Positions 34,118 to 45,529 of a stretch of DNA of 64,000 bases are shown here, one piece after another. The position numbers and the translations under genes were made by a program. The stretch's first letter is position 1. Each line of letters begins with the position of its first letter. Location of the stretch: assembly GCA_020740775.1 (NCBI GenBank), contig JAHEWK010000001.1:5828001-5892000 (forward strand), read 5' to 3'. The stretch is from Ilyonectria destructans. Taxonomy: Eukaryota; Ascomycota; Sordariomycetes; Hypocreales; Nectriaceae. The notes under the pieces are model-generated. The model saw only the letters and a program-made list of their open reading frames with translations, had not been told where the DNA came from and did no database searches.

Positions 34118-35513
34118 GAAGGAGTATTGGTTGTCTGAAAACATTTACTGGATTGGAAACCGCTACGCCTGCATCGATTGTGTGAAGGAGCAGAAATGCC
34201 CAACCTCGACGTGGAGGCGAAAAGCTGCAGGCATCTTCGCCTTGCCTCCCGAGTGGATGATACCACCTTCTGGACCTTTTGGGTCAGAGTACCAAGAATG
34301 GCTTCTGTAAGACACAGCTCTCACTCTAATTTGCCATCACCGCCGTCAGAAGGGTGGACTGCCGTTGAGGCATGCTGGTGGTCCCTTTGCCATGCTTGCC
34401 TGGCCATCGACACAATCTCCGCCAGCAACTTGATGAGTTCTGGCGCTTCTTCATCAGGAGTGAGGGCACGACGAAGTCCCGGAGAAGGCAAGAGTGATAA
34501 TGGAATACGTGACTAAATTATAGAAGAATCTCAATTGAGGAATTTTTACAAAACCAAGGGCTGATCGGCGAGGGAGTGTCCATCACGCTCTCTGGACCAA
34601 TGGCATGGAATCTGGCTTATTTGTATCAGGGAGTGGCCAATATCATCGAACTAGAACTTGATGGCGATGAGACAAGTCCATCGCATTTCAGATTGATACA
34701 ACGCCAATTCCCCACAACCTTGAGATGAGTGACGGATAGCTATCATCATTTCCGTAGCAAGGGAGAAACTCCGACCCTGCGGCCACGACTCCTGGGGTCT
34801 AATCATCGGAACGCTTTGCCCTCTCTCCGTTTAGACAATGGGACGAGTAATGCCACAGCAAGGGCCGAAGCACCTTGGCTGGGTACCTCCGACAGAGTGG
34901 TACTGCGATGAGCATCACGGCAACGCATTCGTTCCCCACTGGAACAAAATCTAGAACTACTTTCAAGTGAAAACTCCCATCTCTAGGCCAATTTAAACAT
35001 TCCAACTGTTCTTTTTGGGAGTGGGATGATAATTTCAGTTGTTTTTCACGGGCGGCTCTCAAGGTATTTTTGTCTTTGAACAATACCCGGCTGCCGCCAC
35101 GGGGACCTCGTTCCCTGCGCTAGCCCCCACCATCCACTAAACCAGTGGAACCGCCGGACCTTTACGTTCAACCCCCTACCTAAGGACCTCTCGAAAGACG
35201 AGTTTTGAGCCTCGTATTGTTCTTTTTGTCACAATCGAACCCACGACGCCGCACCTGGGGACAATGGCAAGCCCGCCATCTCGGTAGTTTCTTTTACGTA
35301 CCAGATCTGTGCCTGCTATACTTTTCTTTTCCTTCTCTTCTTACCCTCCCTGCTGCCGTTCTGGTTCTCATTCCTGGAGCGAACCCTCGCCAAAGTTTCA
35401 TCGACGGGCGACGTGAACAGCTCAAGACGTGCTGAGACCCCAGAGTCTCCTCCCGCGCCGACCTTCTGTCTTGTTATTACTCTATATACCCTCACGGCCT
35501 ATTTCGTTTCGCG
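34118..35513. other. Intergenic region with possible gene remnants
   Basis: No complete gene can be assembled. Several short plus-strand stretches nevertheless read like protein: about 34083-34308 (IYWIGNRYACIDCVKEQKC, then GIFALPPEWMIPPSGPFG), about 34428-34490 (LDEFWRFFIRSEGTTKS) and 34525-34727 (EEFLQNQGLIGEGVSITLSG, then AWNLAYLYQGVANIIELEL). They lie in different frames with poor splice links. A competing minus-strand reading (about 34517-34320, EEAPELIKLLAEIVSMARQA) also looks coding. From about 35200 the sequence is the CT-rich leader of STE14. Confidence 0.35.
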
Positions 35514-36398
35514 ATGGCTGATTCTTATCGGAGCACCGGCCCTGGCAACGGCCGCGTCTCAGCCCAGCGGGCCAACTTCAACCCCTTGGCCGCTCACCAT
35601 GAAGCAGCACCACCAGGCTTGGATGGCCTCTCGTCTGATGATTCAGATGCGCCCGCGCTGGTGTCTGCGGATCTTTACCAGATGAAACCCTTCTTCCCAG
35701 GCCAGCCCAAGTCACTCTCCGGGATCGCCCTCAGAGCCTTCTGTCTGGGCATCGCGCTCGCCGTCAGTGGCATCGCCGCGGCGGGCATCTTGCTCTTTAC
35801 CGACAGCCCCATCTGGCGCGTCCCCTTCTTCCTCTTTGCGCTCTCGATCTTCCACTTCCTCGAGTTCTGGTGCACTGCCGAGCGCAACACCCTCGTCGCC
35901 AAGATCGACAGCTTCCTCTTAACCGCCAACTGGCCATCGTACGCCATCGCCCACTCCGCTGCATTTCTCGAGTGCGCAATCGTCAGCGTTTTCTTCCCAA
36001 ACCGCTCCTGGATGCCGTTTGGGCTGGCTCCATGGTTTCTCGCCCTTGGCCTTTTCTTGACTCTCATCGGACAGGTTGTTCGTTCGGTGGCGATGCTGCA
36101 AGCTGGTGCTAGTTTCAACCACATGGTGCAGACAAGGAAGGCCGACTCACACCGGCTGGTCAAGTCGGGCATTTACTCTATTTTCAGACACCCGAGCTAC
36201 TTTGGCTTCTTCTACTGGGGACTGGGCACACAAATGGTGCTAGGGAATGTCATCTGCTTTGTCGGGTATACGGCCGTTCTGTGGCTATTTTTTAGCCGGA
36301 GGATAAGGCATGAAGAAGCTAAGCTGATCGAGTTCTTCAAGGACGACTATATCCAGTACCGCAAGAACGTTGGCACCAGAATGCCTTTCATTGGATGA
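35514..36398 (+). CDS. STE14: Protein-S-isoprenylcysteine O-methyltransferase (Ste14), 294 aa
   Basis: This is a single exon. The enzyme methylates the C-terminal isoprenylcysteine of CaaX proteins such as Ras, Rho and mating factor using S-adenosylmethionine, in the ER membrane. Several hydrophobic helices (about 70-95, 101-120, 140-160, 170-192, 230-262) follow a polar N-terminus of 60 residues. The ICMT signature is present: H213 with VKSGIYSIFRHPSYFGFFYW (RHP at 225-227), followed near the C-terminus by EEAKLIEFFKDDYIQY and RMPFIG. Length is slightly above yeast Ste14 (239 aa) because of the N-terminal extension. It is convergent with DGAT1. Confidence 0.95.
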   Translation: MADSYRSTGPGNGRVSAQRANFNPLAAHHEAAPPGLDGLSSDDSDAPALVSADLYQMKPFFPGQPKSLSGIALRAFCLGIALAVSGIAAAGILLFTDSPIWRVPFFLFALSIFHFLEFWCTAERNTLVAKIDSFLLTANWPSYAIAHSAAFLECAIVSVFFPNRSWMPFGLAPWFLALGLFLTLIGQVVRSVAMLQAGASFNHMVQTRKADSHRLVKSGIYSIFRHPSYFGFFYWGLGTQMVLGNVICFVGYTAVLWLFFSRRIRHEEAKLIEFFKDDYIQYRKNVGTRMPFIG

Positions 36399-36612
36399 AG
36401 CAAGTCCAGGGTGTATCATTGAAGGCGTATTGTGTCGAGGGTCGTGTCTTATAAGTTGCTGGTGCGTTCCAGAAGGTCACGACATGGCGCAGCGTTGACA
36501 TGAGAACGTATTTTTTTGGATATGAATATAATGGTAAACAGATAAGGGCCCAATTATACCAGCTAATTAGCATCTACTGAGTTTGCGATCCGTGCTCTGC
36601 GAATGTCGACTC

Positions 36613-38315
36613 TCATCGGCCAACTGGCGTCATGCTCTTGCTGACACTGCCATACTTGGCCTGCCAAGCATAAAAATACATCAACGCCGCAAAAGGTTGT
36701 CCAAAAATGGTGAATGAAACCCAAAAGGTGATGTTTCCAATCAACTTTCCAGTATTTCCATGCTTCATTTTCTCCAGAGGTCGGGTGATGGCAATTAGTG
36801 GGAGCTGTAGAAACATTCCGAGGAAGGCAACCCCTAGGATGGTTAGTTGAAACTCGTGAAATATGTCTGATTGTAGTGACTCACCGATGATATTGTGGGT
36901 TGGAACACCGACGAGGATCTCATGGAGAACGGCAGAGACAAAGAAAACAGCCAAGCTGGCAGCTTGGGGGCTCCAGCCGCGCGCGATCATGGGCATGTAC
37001 ACATGGCGCTTAAAGTATGTGTAGACTGGTTTGTTCCAGGTCCGCCAGTAAGCCCCCAGACTTTCACTGTTCCACCAGTCATCGTAGAACGACCTGTCGC
37101 CGAATCTCAGGATTTCGGCGAGGGCATTGAGGAAAGACTGGAAGAGGGCAAAGAACCCGGCTAGCCAAATGACGAGTGAGATGGTGGAGAGCTTCATCAA
37201 TCGCTCTAGGATGGACGGAATGTCTAAGGAGGCAATCTTATCGAGGGAGTTTCGCAGAACGGGCGCCGCGTACTGAGCACTAGCGAACCAGATGAAAGCA
37301 CTGAGACAGAAGATTTCCCCCAGTCTCTTAAGCACAAAGCCCCACCTGATTGTGTCTGTTCGGGGGTAGACGGGTTGGTAAACCAGAGTAGGAGCCCACC
37401 AGAAGTAAATCAAGTTGCCAATGGTGATATTCTGCGGATATGGGCACTGCTCATATAGCTTGGGAACAAGCTCGCGCTCTCCCTTGACTGGATGGAGGTA
37501 GGCATGGCGCAGATCGCGATTGGTGAATGCATACGAGGCAGTCTTCAACCAAACAACCACGGCGTGCATTTCCGTCAGTGTGCCAATGAGAGGATGGTGA
37601 ACCTTGAAATAGACGACAAGAGTGGTGATGGTGAGAGCAAGTGAAATATTGATGGTGTGTGCCCAGGCCACGACGATCCAGGTCGAGTTAAACTTCTTTC
37701 GCTCTGCCTCGGAGGGACCAGAATTCTCCTTGATTCGCTTGATTGATCCTCGCGCCTGCTGGGCGGCAGCAAGTTCAATCAGGTATGCCGCAATGAGATG
37801 GCATGGGATGAGGAAGTAGAGCGAAAGCCCCAGGAAGACGTCCTGTCGACTGTAATCATGGCATTTCAAGCAAATCAAAACACCGTACTAGAAAGAGATA
37901 CTGTGTCAGCAATTGATCAACTCGAGGGTCATCGTGGAACAAAAAACTTACCTTTTGGATGTTTTCAATCATCAATCGCAGGTTGCCGACCACTACCAAG
38001 AGTCAATGACGAACTTATTACGCCGCCCCTCGTGGCGATTTGAAACGCACCTAAGACGATAACCATGAGATTTCGGAAGCCGAGGAAGCTGGGAGCAGTG
38101 TCCGAGTCGTGGCTCAGGCATGACGGCCTCGTTTTGGAGTGCACCGCGGCGACGTGCCTGTACTTTTGCGATGGCTTCTCGGTTTGCTGTGTCGTGGCCC
38201 CGTTGCTTGGGTTCTGCGGCTCGCGGTCGGTGACGTCGACACCAGTGCGCCGGGCAATGGTGCTAGATGGCGCGCCATCCGAGGCCTCGATGCTGGTAGC
38301 GGTGGCTGAATTCAT
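36613..38315 (-). CDS. DGAT1: Diacylglycerol/sterol O-acyltransferase (DGAT1-type MBOAT), 509 aa
   Basis: Four exons: 38315-38051, 37992-37952 (41 nt), 37887-36885 and 36833-36613, with introns of 58, 64 and 51 nt. The splices build FRNLMVIVLVVGNLRLMIEN and IQKYGVLICLKCHDY, both typical of the family. About nine membrane helices follow a polar N-terminus of ~75 residues. The FYDDWWN motif (369-375) and the catalytic His (H424, in SAVLHEILVGVP) are intact. The enzyme esterifies diacylglycerol (or sterol) with acyl-CoA in the ER to make storage lipid. The YPRTDTIR segment and size favour DGAT1 over a sterol acyltransferase, though Are-type cannot be excluded. The third intron is 51 nt, in frame and without a stop. 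Confidence 0.92.
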
Positions 38316-39539
38316 GATGCGCGCGTCCGTCTGCGAATACAGACCGAGCGACAAGGACACTGAGGTGATATGAGAAGAGAGAGAGAGCGACGACGTTGGA
38401 GATGGGAGCAGAGGCGTGGTCCGACGACGTCAAGTTATATGGTGGCGAGACCCGATAAGGTGTCAGGTATCATGGACGCCACAGACTCTAAATGCCAAAC
38501 ACGGCGGGCTTCCTGCAGCCCTCAACGTCGAGGCCGGCTAATGAGGGAATGGTGTGCAGCAGAACGGAGGATGGACGGATGGGAGGAATGCACAGGATCG
38601 GGTGAGTGAGCGGCCAAGAGACGGAAGAGGGGGCGAATTCCAAGCTTCCAAGCCCCCCGAGTGAAAGCCGCAGGGTGGTTGACTTTTTTGGTGACATCGA
38701 GCGTTCGTTACGGCACGCCGAGTCGCCAGTGGCATGGCTCGGCCGCCTGGGGAGTCATCCGTGGTATGCCATGCAGCAGTTGGCGGGGCGTTGTTTGGAG
38801 CTTCTAAGGGCCGTCGAGGGCCGTCGAGGGCATTCAGTGGCGGATTTAGTGGATGCTCGGTGGGGCACGGCCCCTGGAACTGCTGCACCGTGGCGCTTCT
38901 GGAGCCGCTGGGGCCTGCAACGAACTGCTTGTGGTAGCCCCCGCCGTTTTGGTGTTGAGCATGTGAAAGTGCATGGCGTCCTGTTGGTGGGAGTGTGTGG
39001 GAGGTGTGGAATCTCGGTTACAATCCGTATGTGCCGAACCCCAACAAATCGCGGCCAAAGAGAAAGAGCCGGCATCTCCTGGAGGACGGCCCGACCATTA
39101 CTAGATCTCCCGTTGAGCGATCTTCAAGACGGAGGGGAGGTTTAGCCCCGTAGATTCAGCACTCGGCGGCGGGCTGCTGGGTAAGGTGTGGTGACTAAGA
39201 CATGCTCGAGGACGGCGGGGGTCACATGACCTGCAATTTGGGGAGCTCGGCTGATCTGCGCTTAATCCCAGTCCAAGCTCGGGCTGGTCCAGACTTCACC
39301 TCATTGAACGCGCCAGGTCGACAGGTCAATAGCTCTGTCGTTTGATTGACTTCATTTTTATCACTTCTCTCTCACCTTCAAGCGCCTTACAAGGCAACTC
39401 ATTCACAACCTCCTATCGGTATTCACGGACCCACAATTCATCATTGCCTACTTTGATCCACTGGAAACGACGCGTTCCAACATCTCAGGATCCATCGCCT
39501 GTCGCGGATGCTAGAGCCCTTGAAAGGGTAGTAGCCACA
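38316..39539. promoter_or_regulatory. Divergent intergenic region DGAT1/PFS2
   Basis: This 1.2-kb gap contains the promoters of two divergent genes. Overlapping frames up to 179 codons (38606-39145) lack motifs. The last 200 bases are pyrimidine-rich leader sequence for PFS2. Confidence 0.5.
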
Positions 39540-41950
39540 ATGGCTTATGAGCCGCGAGGCGATCGTGGTGACCGCGGTGACCGAGGTGACCGTGGAGACC
39601 GGGGCGACCGTGGTGACCATGGTGGAGGTCAGGGGCAGGATGGGTTTGTCAAAGTCCGGGGTCGACGTGAGTCTTTCTATTGTTCTCATCTTCTGTACTG
39701 TGAACTCCCAGTTTGGTTGTCCGGTTTGCTCCCTTTCTGTTTAGTGGCAGAATGCGGATAGCTACAGACTCAACCCACAAGCACATTCAAAAAGGCCACC
39801 GTCCTCAACAATGCATCAGCACCCAGTCGGGCTCTATTGTCGTTACCTCAATAACATTCACGTTCCCATTGTATCCCGTTCACTACACCGGCGTGGCGAT
39901 TCACCATGGAGCAGCATGACCTTGAACCTTGATAACTTGCTTTACATCACCACCCCAACCATCTACTCGCTATCACCTACAAGTTCACTTTCCAACACTC
40001 TCGCTTGAACCTGTCTCCCCTATTCACTGTGCAGTCGCACTCTGCATTGGCTTCACTGAGTTGCTTTGGCTATGGATGCGAGGAATCGAGACAAGGCGAT
40101 CTTGTTTGAAGGTCTAACCGTCAACCCATCAGGACCCGTAACCGACTATGGCGCTACCGTGACGCACTGGCAGCATAACCGAGTGCCAAATTACAAGGGC
40201 GGCTACATGGGCGAAGCTGAGCGGCCAAGCCCCAGCTACATCGTCAACGTGAGTTGTACCTGCTCCTGATATTGCTGGGCGAGGTGCTAATGATGTTTAG
40301 ATGATCCCACCTGCAGGCAGACCAACCCAAGCTGGTGATAGTATTCCTATCAAGCACCTGCACTCCTCCCTTAATAAGATCAAGCACCCCATCAACGTTG
40401 TTCGATGGACCCCAGAAGGTCGAAGACTGTTGACTGCGTCGACAAGCGGTGAATTCACCTTGTGGAACGGAACAGGCTTCAACTTCGAAACCATCATGCA
40501 GGCCCACGACTCAGCGATTCGCTCTCTGGAATACTCCCACAGCGACGACTGGCTCATTTCAGCTGACCACGACGGAGTAATCAAGTACTGGCAGCCAAAC
40601 TTCAACAACGTTCAGAGTATCAACGCCCACACCGACCCCATTCGAGATATGGCCTTCAGCCCCAACGACTCCAAGTTTGTCACAGCTAGCGATGATTCGA
40701 CACTGAAGATCTTCGATTTTGCTCTCGGTTCAATGGAGTCGAAACTAGAGGGCCACGGTTGGGATGCCAAAAGCGTCGACTGGCATCCGACCAAGGGTCT
40801 ACTGGTGTCTGGATCCAAGGATCACTTGGTCAAGCTATGGGATCCTCGTACCAGTCGATGTCTCACAACTCTCCACGGCCACAAGAGCACCATCACCAAG
40901 GTCGTGTTTGAGAAAGTTCGTGGCGCCTGCCTGGCAACATCTGCTCGAGACCAAACCGCCCGAGTCTTCGATCTCAGAATGATGCGTGACATCTGTCTCC
41001 TCAAGGGTCACGAGAAGGACATCTCTACCCTAGCATGGCACCCGATCCATCCTAACCTGCTCAGCACTGGTGGCATGGATGGGTCTTTGTTCCATTACCT
41101 CCTGGATACCCCTAACACACCACCGGGGCAGCCACTGACGGTTGCACCATACGACAGCCCTGATCCGACCACGGCGCCTGCTCAATCCATCTGGCCAACG
41201 CACAAGGTCCCCTATGCTCACGACTATGCCATCTGGTCCCTCGACTGGCATCCTCTGGGACATATTCTCGCCTCTGGATCGAACGATCGTATCACTCGCT
41301 TCTGGACCCGTGCGCGACCAGGAGATAACGAAGTCTTTCAAGACCGCTACCATATCGGGGAGGCGGCTGCCGAAGCCCAAGGAACCTGGGACCGTCGCGG
41401 CAACCGACGCCAACGACAAGAGGAGGAGCAACAGCAACTGGAGGACGAGCTGGACGCGCTGGTCGACCAGGATACAGCTGTGAAAGCTGGCGGTGTTCCT
41501 GGCCTTCCCGGCATCCCCGGACTTCCCCTTGGTGGAGGCGTGCCCGGTCTTGGTTCTGCTGTGCCACCACCACCGATGATTCCTGGCGTGGGTGCAAACC
41601 TGGGTGCTCCCCCTCCACCTCTCCCATTCCCTCTGCCCGGCCTTAATGGCGCTCCTCCGCCTCCTCTTCCGGGCCTTGACCCCAACAACCCTCCTGACCC
41701 TGCACAGCTTATTGAGCTGATGAAGAAGGCGGGCGTCCCGCTTCCACCCCCTGGAGCATTGCCCCCTGGGTTCATGCCTCCCCCTGGGAACCTGCCTCCC
41801 CCCGGCAACTTCACCCTACCCGTCCCCCCACCGCTTATGCCCGGCCTTGATATGGATAAGGGGGATCCGCGACGACGAGCCCCGTTACCCAGCCAAGAGG
41901 AGAGTCTGCGACAGGAGCAGCGACATGGGAAGTACAATCGGATCCGATAA
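39540..41950 (+). CDS. PFS2: Polyadenylation factor subunit Pfs2 (WDR33 homologue), 630 aa
   Basis: The exons are 39540-39666, 40133-40248 and 40301-41950, with introns of 466 and 52 nt. Exon 1 encodes a GDR-repeat tail ending VKVRGR. Splicing joins it to [13 protein letters not shown] and then [18 protein letters not shown], the conserved start of this family. A seven-bladed WD40 propeller covers about residues 110-430 (for example [46 protein letters not shown]). The C-terminal 170 residues are Pro/Gly/Leu-rich ([14 protein letters not shown]). Pfs2 scaffolds the cleavage and polyadenylation factor, and its human counterpart recognises AAUAAA. The first intron is unusually long for this window. 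Confidence 0.94.
39558..39620. repeat. Seven tandem Gly-Asp-Arg codon triplets
   Basis: Seven 9-base units encode Gly-Asp-Arg (the last one Gly-Asp-His) right after the Pfs2 start. Third-position changes between units show that the peptide, not only the DNA, has been kept. Confidence 0.8.
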
Positions 41951-42346
41951 AACGGCGGAGTCATTTGTAATGTCAACAGCTCGATACCCTACGGCGTTGG
42001 TGGTAGAATGAAGAAAAGTTGATGAGGTTGACAATCATGGGTTATCTTTGGGAGCTCTATCCAGGAACCAGATAATTATATGGAGAAGGTCTAGGAATCT
42101 TAAAAATGATTTTGTTTCTATTGAATGGCTGGTATGCATGCGACGATGGCGTTGCTGGTGTGGCTCATTCACGTATGTTCAGCTTATGCCGTGAAATATT
42201 TTGCTGCGTAGATGCAACATGTCTGTTTGATCCAGGCTTCTCGGAGCACATGTGAAGCTCGACGAATCCCTATGCCTGGGACTATCTAGGCTAGAAGGGC
42301 TATGTAGAACCCTCTCTATTCGTGAAAATACATCATTTTCTCTCTT
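41951..42346. other. Convergent 3' region PFS2/NUC1
   Basis: These 396 bp between two converging genes hold both 3' untranslated regions. The sequence is AT-rich around 42070-42130 and nothing else is seen. Confidence 0.6.
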
Positions 42347-43381
42347 CTAACCCCCTTTTGCCTTGGGGAAGGCCTTCTGCCTGTCGGCATATTCCCTGAT
42401 CACCAGAGAGCAGGTAGCGTCAGCGCACAGGCGGCGCCTCCGTTGGACGGGTAGCTGGGCGGCGAACTCGAGACCACTGGCGCGCTCGATGATCTCGAGG
42501 GGCACCTCGAAGTCGGTGAGGGGCTTGGCATTGTTGATGGGAGCGTTGGGGAGGATGAAAGCGCCGAGGGCGACATTGCCGCCGGCCTTGCCATCCTCGG
42601 CGAAAATGACCTTGTAGAAGTGGGTAGGTACGGCGACGGAAGGTGGGTTGCCAATCATCTCGTACTTGACGTACCACTTCTTGTCGACGGGGTCGTGCTT
42701 GGGGAGGTAGAGAGGACCGGTGACGATGCGAACGGAGGGGTACTTGATGGTCAGGCGGCGGCAGAAGTCTTCGAAATGTGCCCAGTAGTCGCGGTTGAAG
42801 CCCTCACCGACCTGAGGGCACATGTTGGAAAGGTAGAAGGTGTCGTCCATGGCCGCCTGGGACCACTTGCAGTCGGCAGCGGGGACCTGGTGGCCGCGGT
42901 CGAAGCCACTGCGGTAGTAGTCCTTGAGGCGGGCACGGAACTTGGCGGGCACGCTCTCATCTTCGACGAAGTTGGAGTGCTTGCGGTCGCCCTCACGGCG
43001 GGCGAGGGACTCGGGTGTGATGTGCTCGACGACCCAGTGAGGGTTGCGGGTGCGGCGGTCGTAGCCGGAGACGAGGCCGGCGCGGTTCGCGACGTCCGAG
43101 ATGGGGCCGGGGAAGCCGTATTCGAAGAGGCCGGCCGGGTTGACGGGGGCGTTGCCGGCGAGGGGCGACGTGGGAGGGACCACGGCCGGGGGGCCGAAGA
43201 CCTGCGAGGTCGGGATGCCAGCGGACGCGGGGGAGGGCGCGGGGGCGGTGAAGAAGTTGGCGGTGGTGGGCGGAGCTTGAGCTTCAGAGGTCTTGCTACT
43301 GCGGAGGGAGTATAAACCAGCGGCAAAGGCGGCACCGCCTCCAGCCCCGATGGCGAGGGTTGCAAAGGTAGCCTTGGACAT
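42347..43381 (-). CDS. NUC1: Mitochondrial DNA/RNA non-specific endonuclease (Nuc1/EndoG), 344 aa
   Basis: This is a single exon with a strong CCACCATGTC start context. The N-terminus has a short hydrophobic, glycine/alanine-rich segment (residues 5-24), then a Pro/Ala-rich linker (38-85), as in mitochondrial inner-membrane Nuc1. The beta-beta-alpha-metal fold carries the DRGH motif at 161-164 (catalytic His164). The metal-binding Asn is N196 in GEGFNRDYW. The AGLVSGYDRRTRNPHWVVEH opening is diagnostic of the family. The enzyme degrades mitochondrial nucleic acids and is released during fungal programmed cell death and recombination. Length equals that of yeast Nuc1 (329) within normal limits. 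Confidence 0.96.
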   Translation of the reverse strand: MSKATFATLAIGAGGGAAFAAGLYSLRSSKTSEAQAPPTTANFFTAPAPSPASAGIPTSQVFGPPAVVPPTSPLAGNAPVNPAGLFEYGFPGPISDVANRAGLVSGYDRRTRNPHWVVEHITPESLARREGDRKHSNFVEDESVPAKFRARLKDYYRSGFDRGHQVPAADCKWSQAAMDDTFYLSNMCPQVGEGFNRDYWAHFEDFCRRLTIKYPSVRIVTGPLYLPKHDPVDKKWYVKYEMIGNPPSVAVPTHFYKVIFAEDGKAGGNVALGAFILPNAPINNAKPLTDFEVPLEIIERASGLEFAAQLPVQRRRRLCADATCSLVIREYADRQKAFPKAKGG

Positions 43382-45529
43382 GGTGGAGATGACGAAGTTT
43401 AGAAGTTTCGAGCCTAGGGTGAAGCTTCGTTTTCGGGGAGGGGAAGGAAGAGAACTGAAGAAACCTCAGCCGAGAAGAACACGGGACGAGACGGGCGTCT
43501 ACCAGCAGGTCACGAGGTGGAGGCGCACCCAATTGCACTTTGTCCAACTGCAGGTTGGTCGTGATGTCTCAGAGCGACGCTTCGGTGTGCGTGAGAGCTG
43601 GTACAGGCTGCCAGAAATTTTGGCACCGAAGCTGGGGCAGCCGGGGATTTCCCGCGGAGGGTAGATCAAGGGTCCTGCTGGGGTCGTGGGGGTCCCACCG
43701 TATTGACGTCAGTAGGCAGCGAGTTTGGAGGGATTGCGGAAGCTAGAGCTCCTGCGCTGGGACAGGTATTCGGTGTGTAACATGGTGTCCCCGTGTGTGT
43801 GTTAGATATGCGAGTTGAGATGTGAGTGATTGGAAAGAATGTCATGTAGAGCCGCTGAGACGGAGCCCGGTTCGCAAATGAATCTCGAACCTCTCCTGAA
43901 ACCCGAATGTAGGTACGTACTGCTCTTCATCTTGGCGGTGTTACCGCCTGCTTTGTTGGTTCATTGCGGCTTCGGAATGCCAGTCGGCCATCAGGGTGTT
44001 TCATAAGGTTGAGGCGGGAGCGTCTCGTGCATGCGGGCCGCCGGATCCGCCATTTCCGCAACTCTACTGTCGCCCTAGAGGGATTGAGAGAGTAGACTTA
44101 CTTGCTTGGGGGAAGCTGGAAATGTTGCCCATGATGTAGATTTCTATGATTCTTAACTAGGGAGGCGGGATCTGCTCGCCCTGGACCCCGGTGAGTGGCC
44201 ATTGACGGAGCCAGCCGATTGCCTTTCAAGATGGTGTTTGATATGCCCAACCCGACGTCTCTGATACGCCCTGAGGCTCGCACTAAGCCCGGCGATGACG
44301 ATATGCGCGGGTTTGATTCGCTGGCATGGCTGGCGCCGGCCTAACAAATGCAACGGCCTTGATTCCATTCTGCGCCGCCAACGCGCCCGAGACGACCGTG
44401 GTGTTGCTACCTGCCGCATCCGGGGGGAGCCTCAAGTCGACGGAAGGGAAAGACAAAGAGCGTCAGGACATGGTGATCCATTTATGGTGTCAAAATCAAG
44501 CTGGCAGAATGACAGTGGAGGACGCTGGAAATGGGGCTCTGTCTAGCGTCCGGGTCTAGTGGACCCGGCCCTTCCAGTCTCGATTCTCCCCACGGCCACG
44601 GGCAATGGTGAGCAGATGAGATGGCTCTTAGACTGGCTGCCAGGATCCTAGCAGATGTCCATATCTGTGCTGCAAGCATTGGTAGATGGTGCATGTGCTT
44701 TTTGTCTCACCGAAACATTGATTTACATTACAAGCCTGGGCACTGGGGCGAATGTGCGGGCGGGCGGCCCTCTGGCGATATCCAATGACGAGCCGGCTTC
44801 ACAGGAGGTGAGAACCCTGAGGGCCAACCTCCACTCCAGCGCCCCTTCACCGGTGGCCCAGAACGCCCCAGAGCACCCATTCGCGCGCCGGGAGCAGCGA
44901 CTGTATAGCAGCCATGAGCCCACTAACAATGGCACTGGGCCTTTCCCCCCACGCGCCAGCGCTCGAGAAGAGTCAACGGGTGGAAACTGGGAAGGCGAAA
45001 GGTACCTTGTCCACTGTAGCTTCCCCTGGAGCTGTCTGGGCCTGCTTGTGATTGACTGAGGCAATCCCACACTGCCTCGTCCCTGCTTTACATCACCACC
45101 CATCTGCTCCGTAGCTTCGTCGTCGTCTTTTGTCTTCCTTTCACCTACGTTTCTCCTCTCTCCACCCCATCTTTCTTCTCTCGGAAGTGACAAGTCTTCG
45201 ACCTTGCGCTAGGTCGAATCGCAGCGATTTTCGTGGACGTTCACATCCTGTTCTAGCGAGGCCCCATTTGCCCCAGCAGCTCGCGAACTGCTCCGTCCGT
45301 GGCCGACGCTACGCTTTGCGCGCCATCAGAAAGATCCGTCCCACCACGCACTTTCAAGCTTCGCCGCCCAACGTCAGTCTCGTCGTCGACCTCCGGGCTC
45401 AACTCGAACCTCGGTCCCAGTCTCACCTCCAGTACTACGCCTCCAGTCTCGCTCCCAACGCACATGCTGTGACCTTCGCGAGCTCTTAGGACACACGCCC
45501 TGGTCGGAGGCGGAGGAGTAGTTGTAACC
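43382..45529. promoter_or_regulatory. Divergent intergenic region NUC1/ZIP transporter
   Basis: This 2.1-kb gap contains both promoters. From about 45060 the sequence becomes strongly pyrimidine-rich (leader of the transporter gene). A 134-codon frame at 44655-45059 has no motif and is not called. Confidence 0.5.

Noticed and set aside
38606..39145. 179-codon plus-strand frame between DGAT1 and PFS2
   Set aside because: Promoter region of two genes; translation rich in Trp, Arg and Gly with no recognisable motif.
42620..43315. 231-codon plus-strand frame
   Set aside because: Exact antisense shadow of the NUC1 coding sequence, Gly/Val/Glu-rich as expected from complementing its codons.
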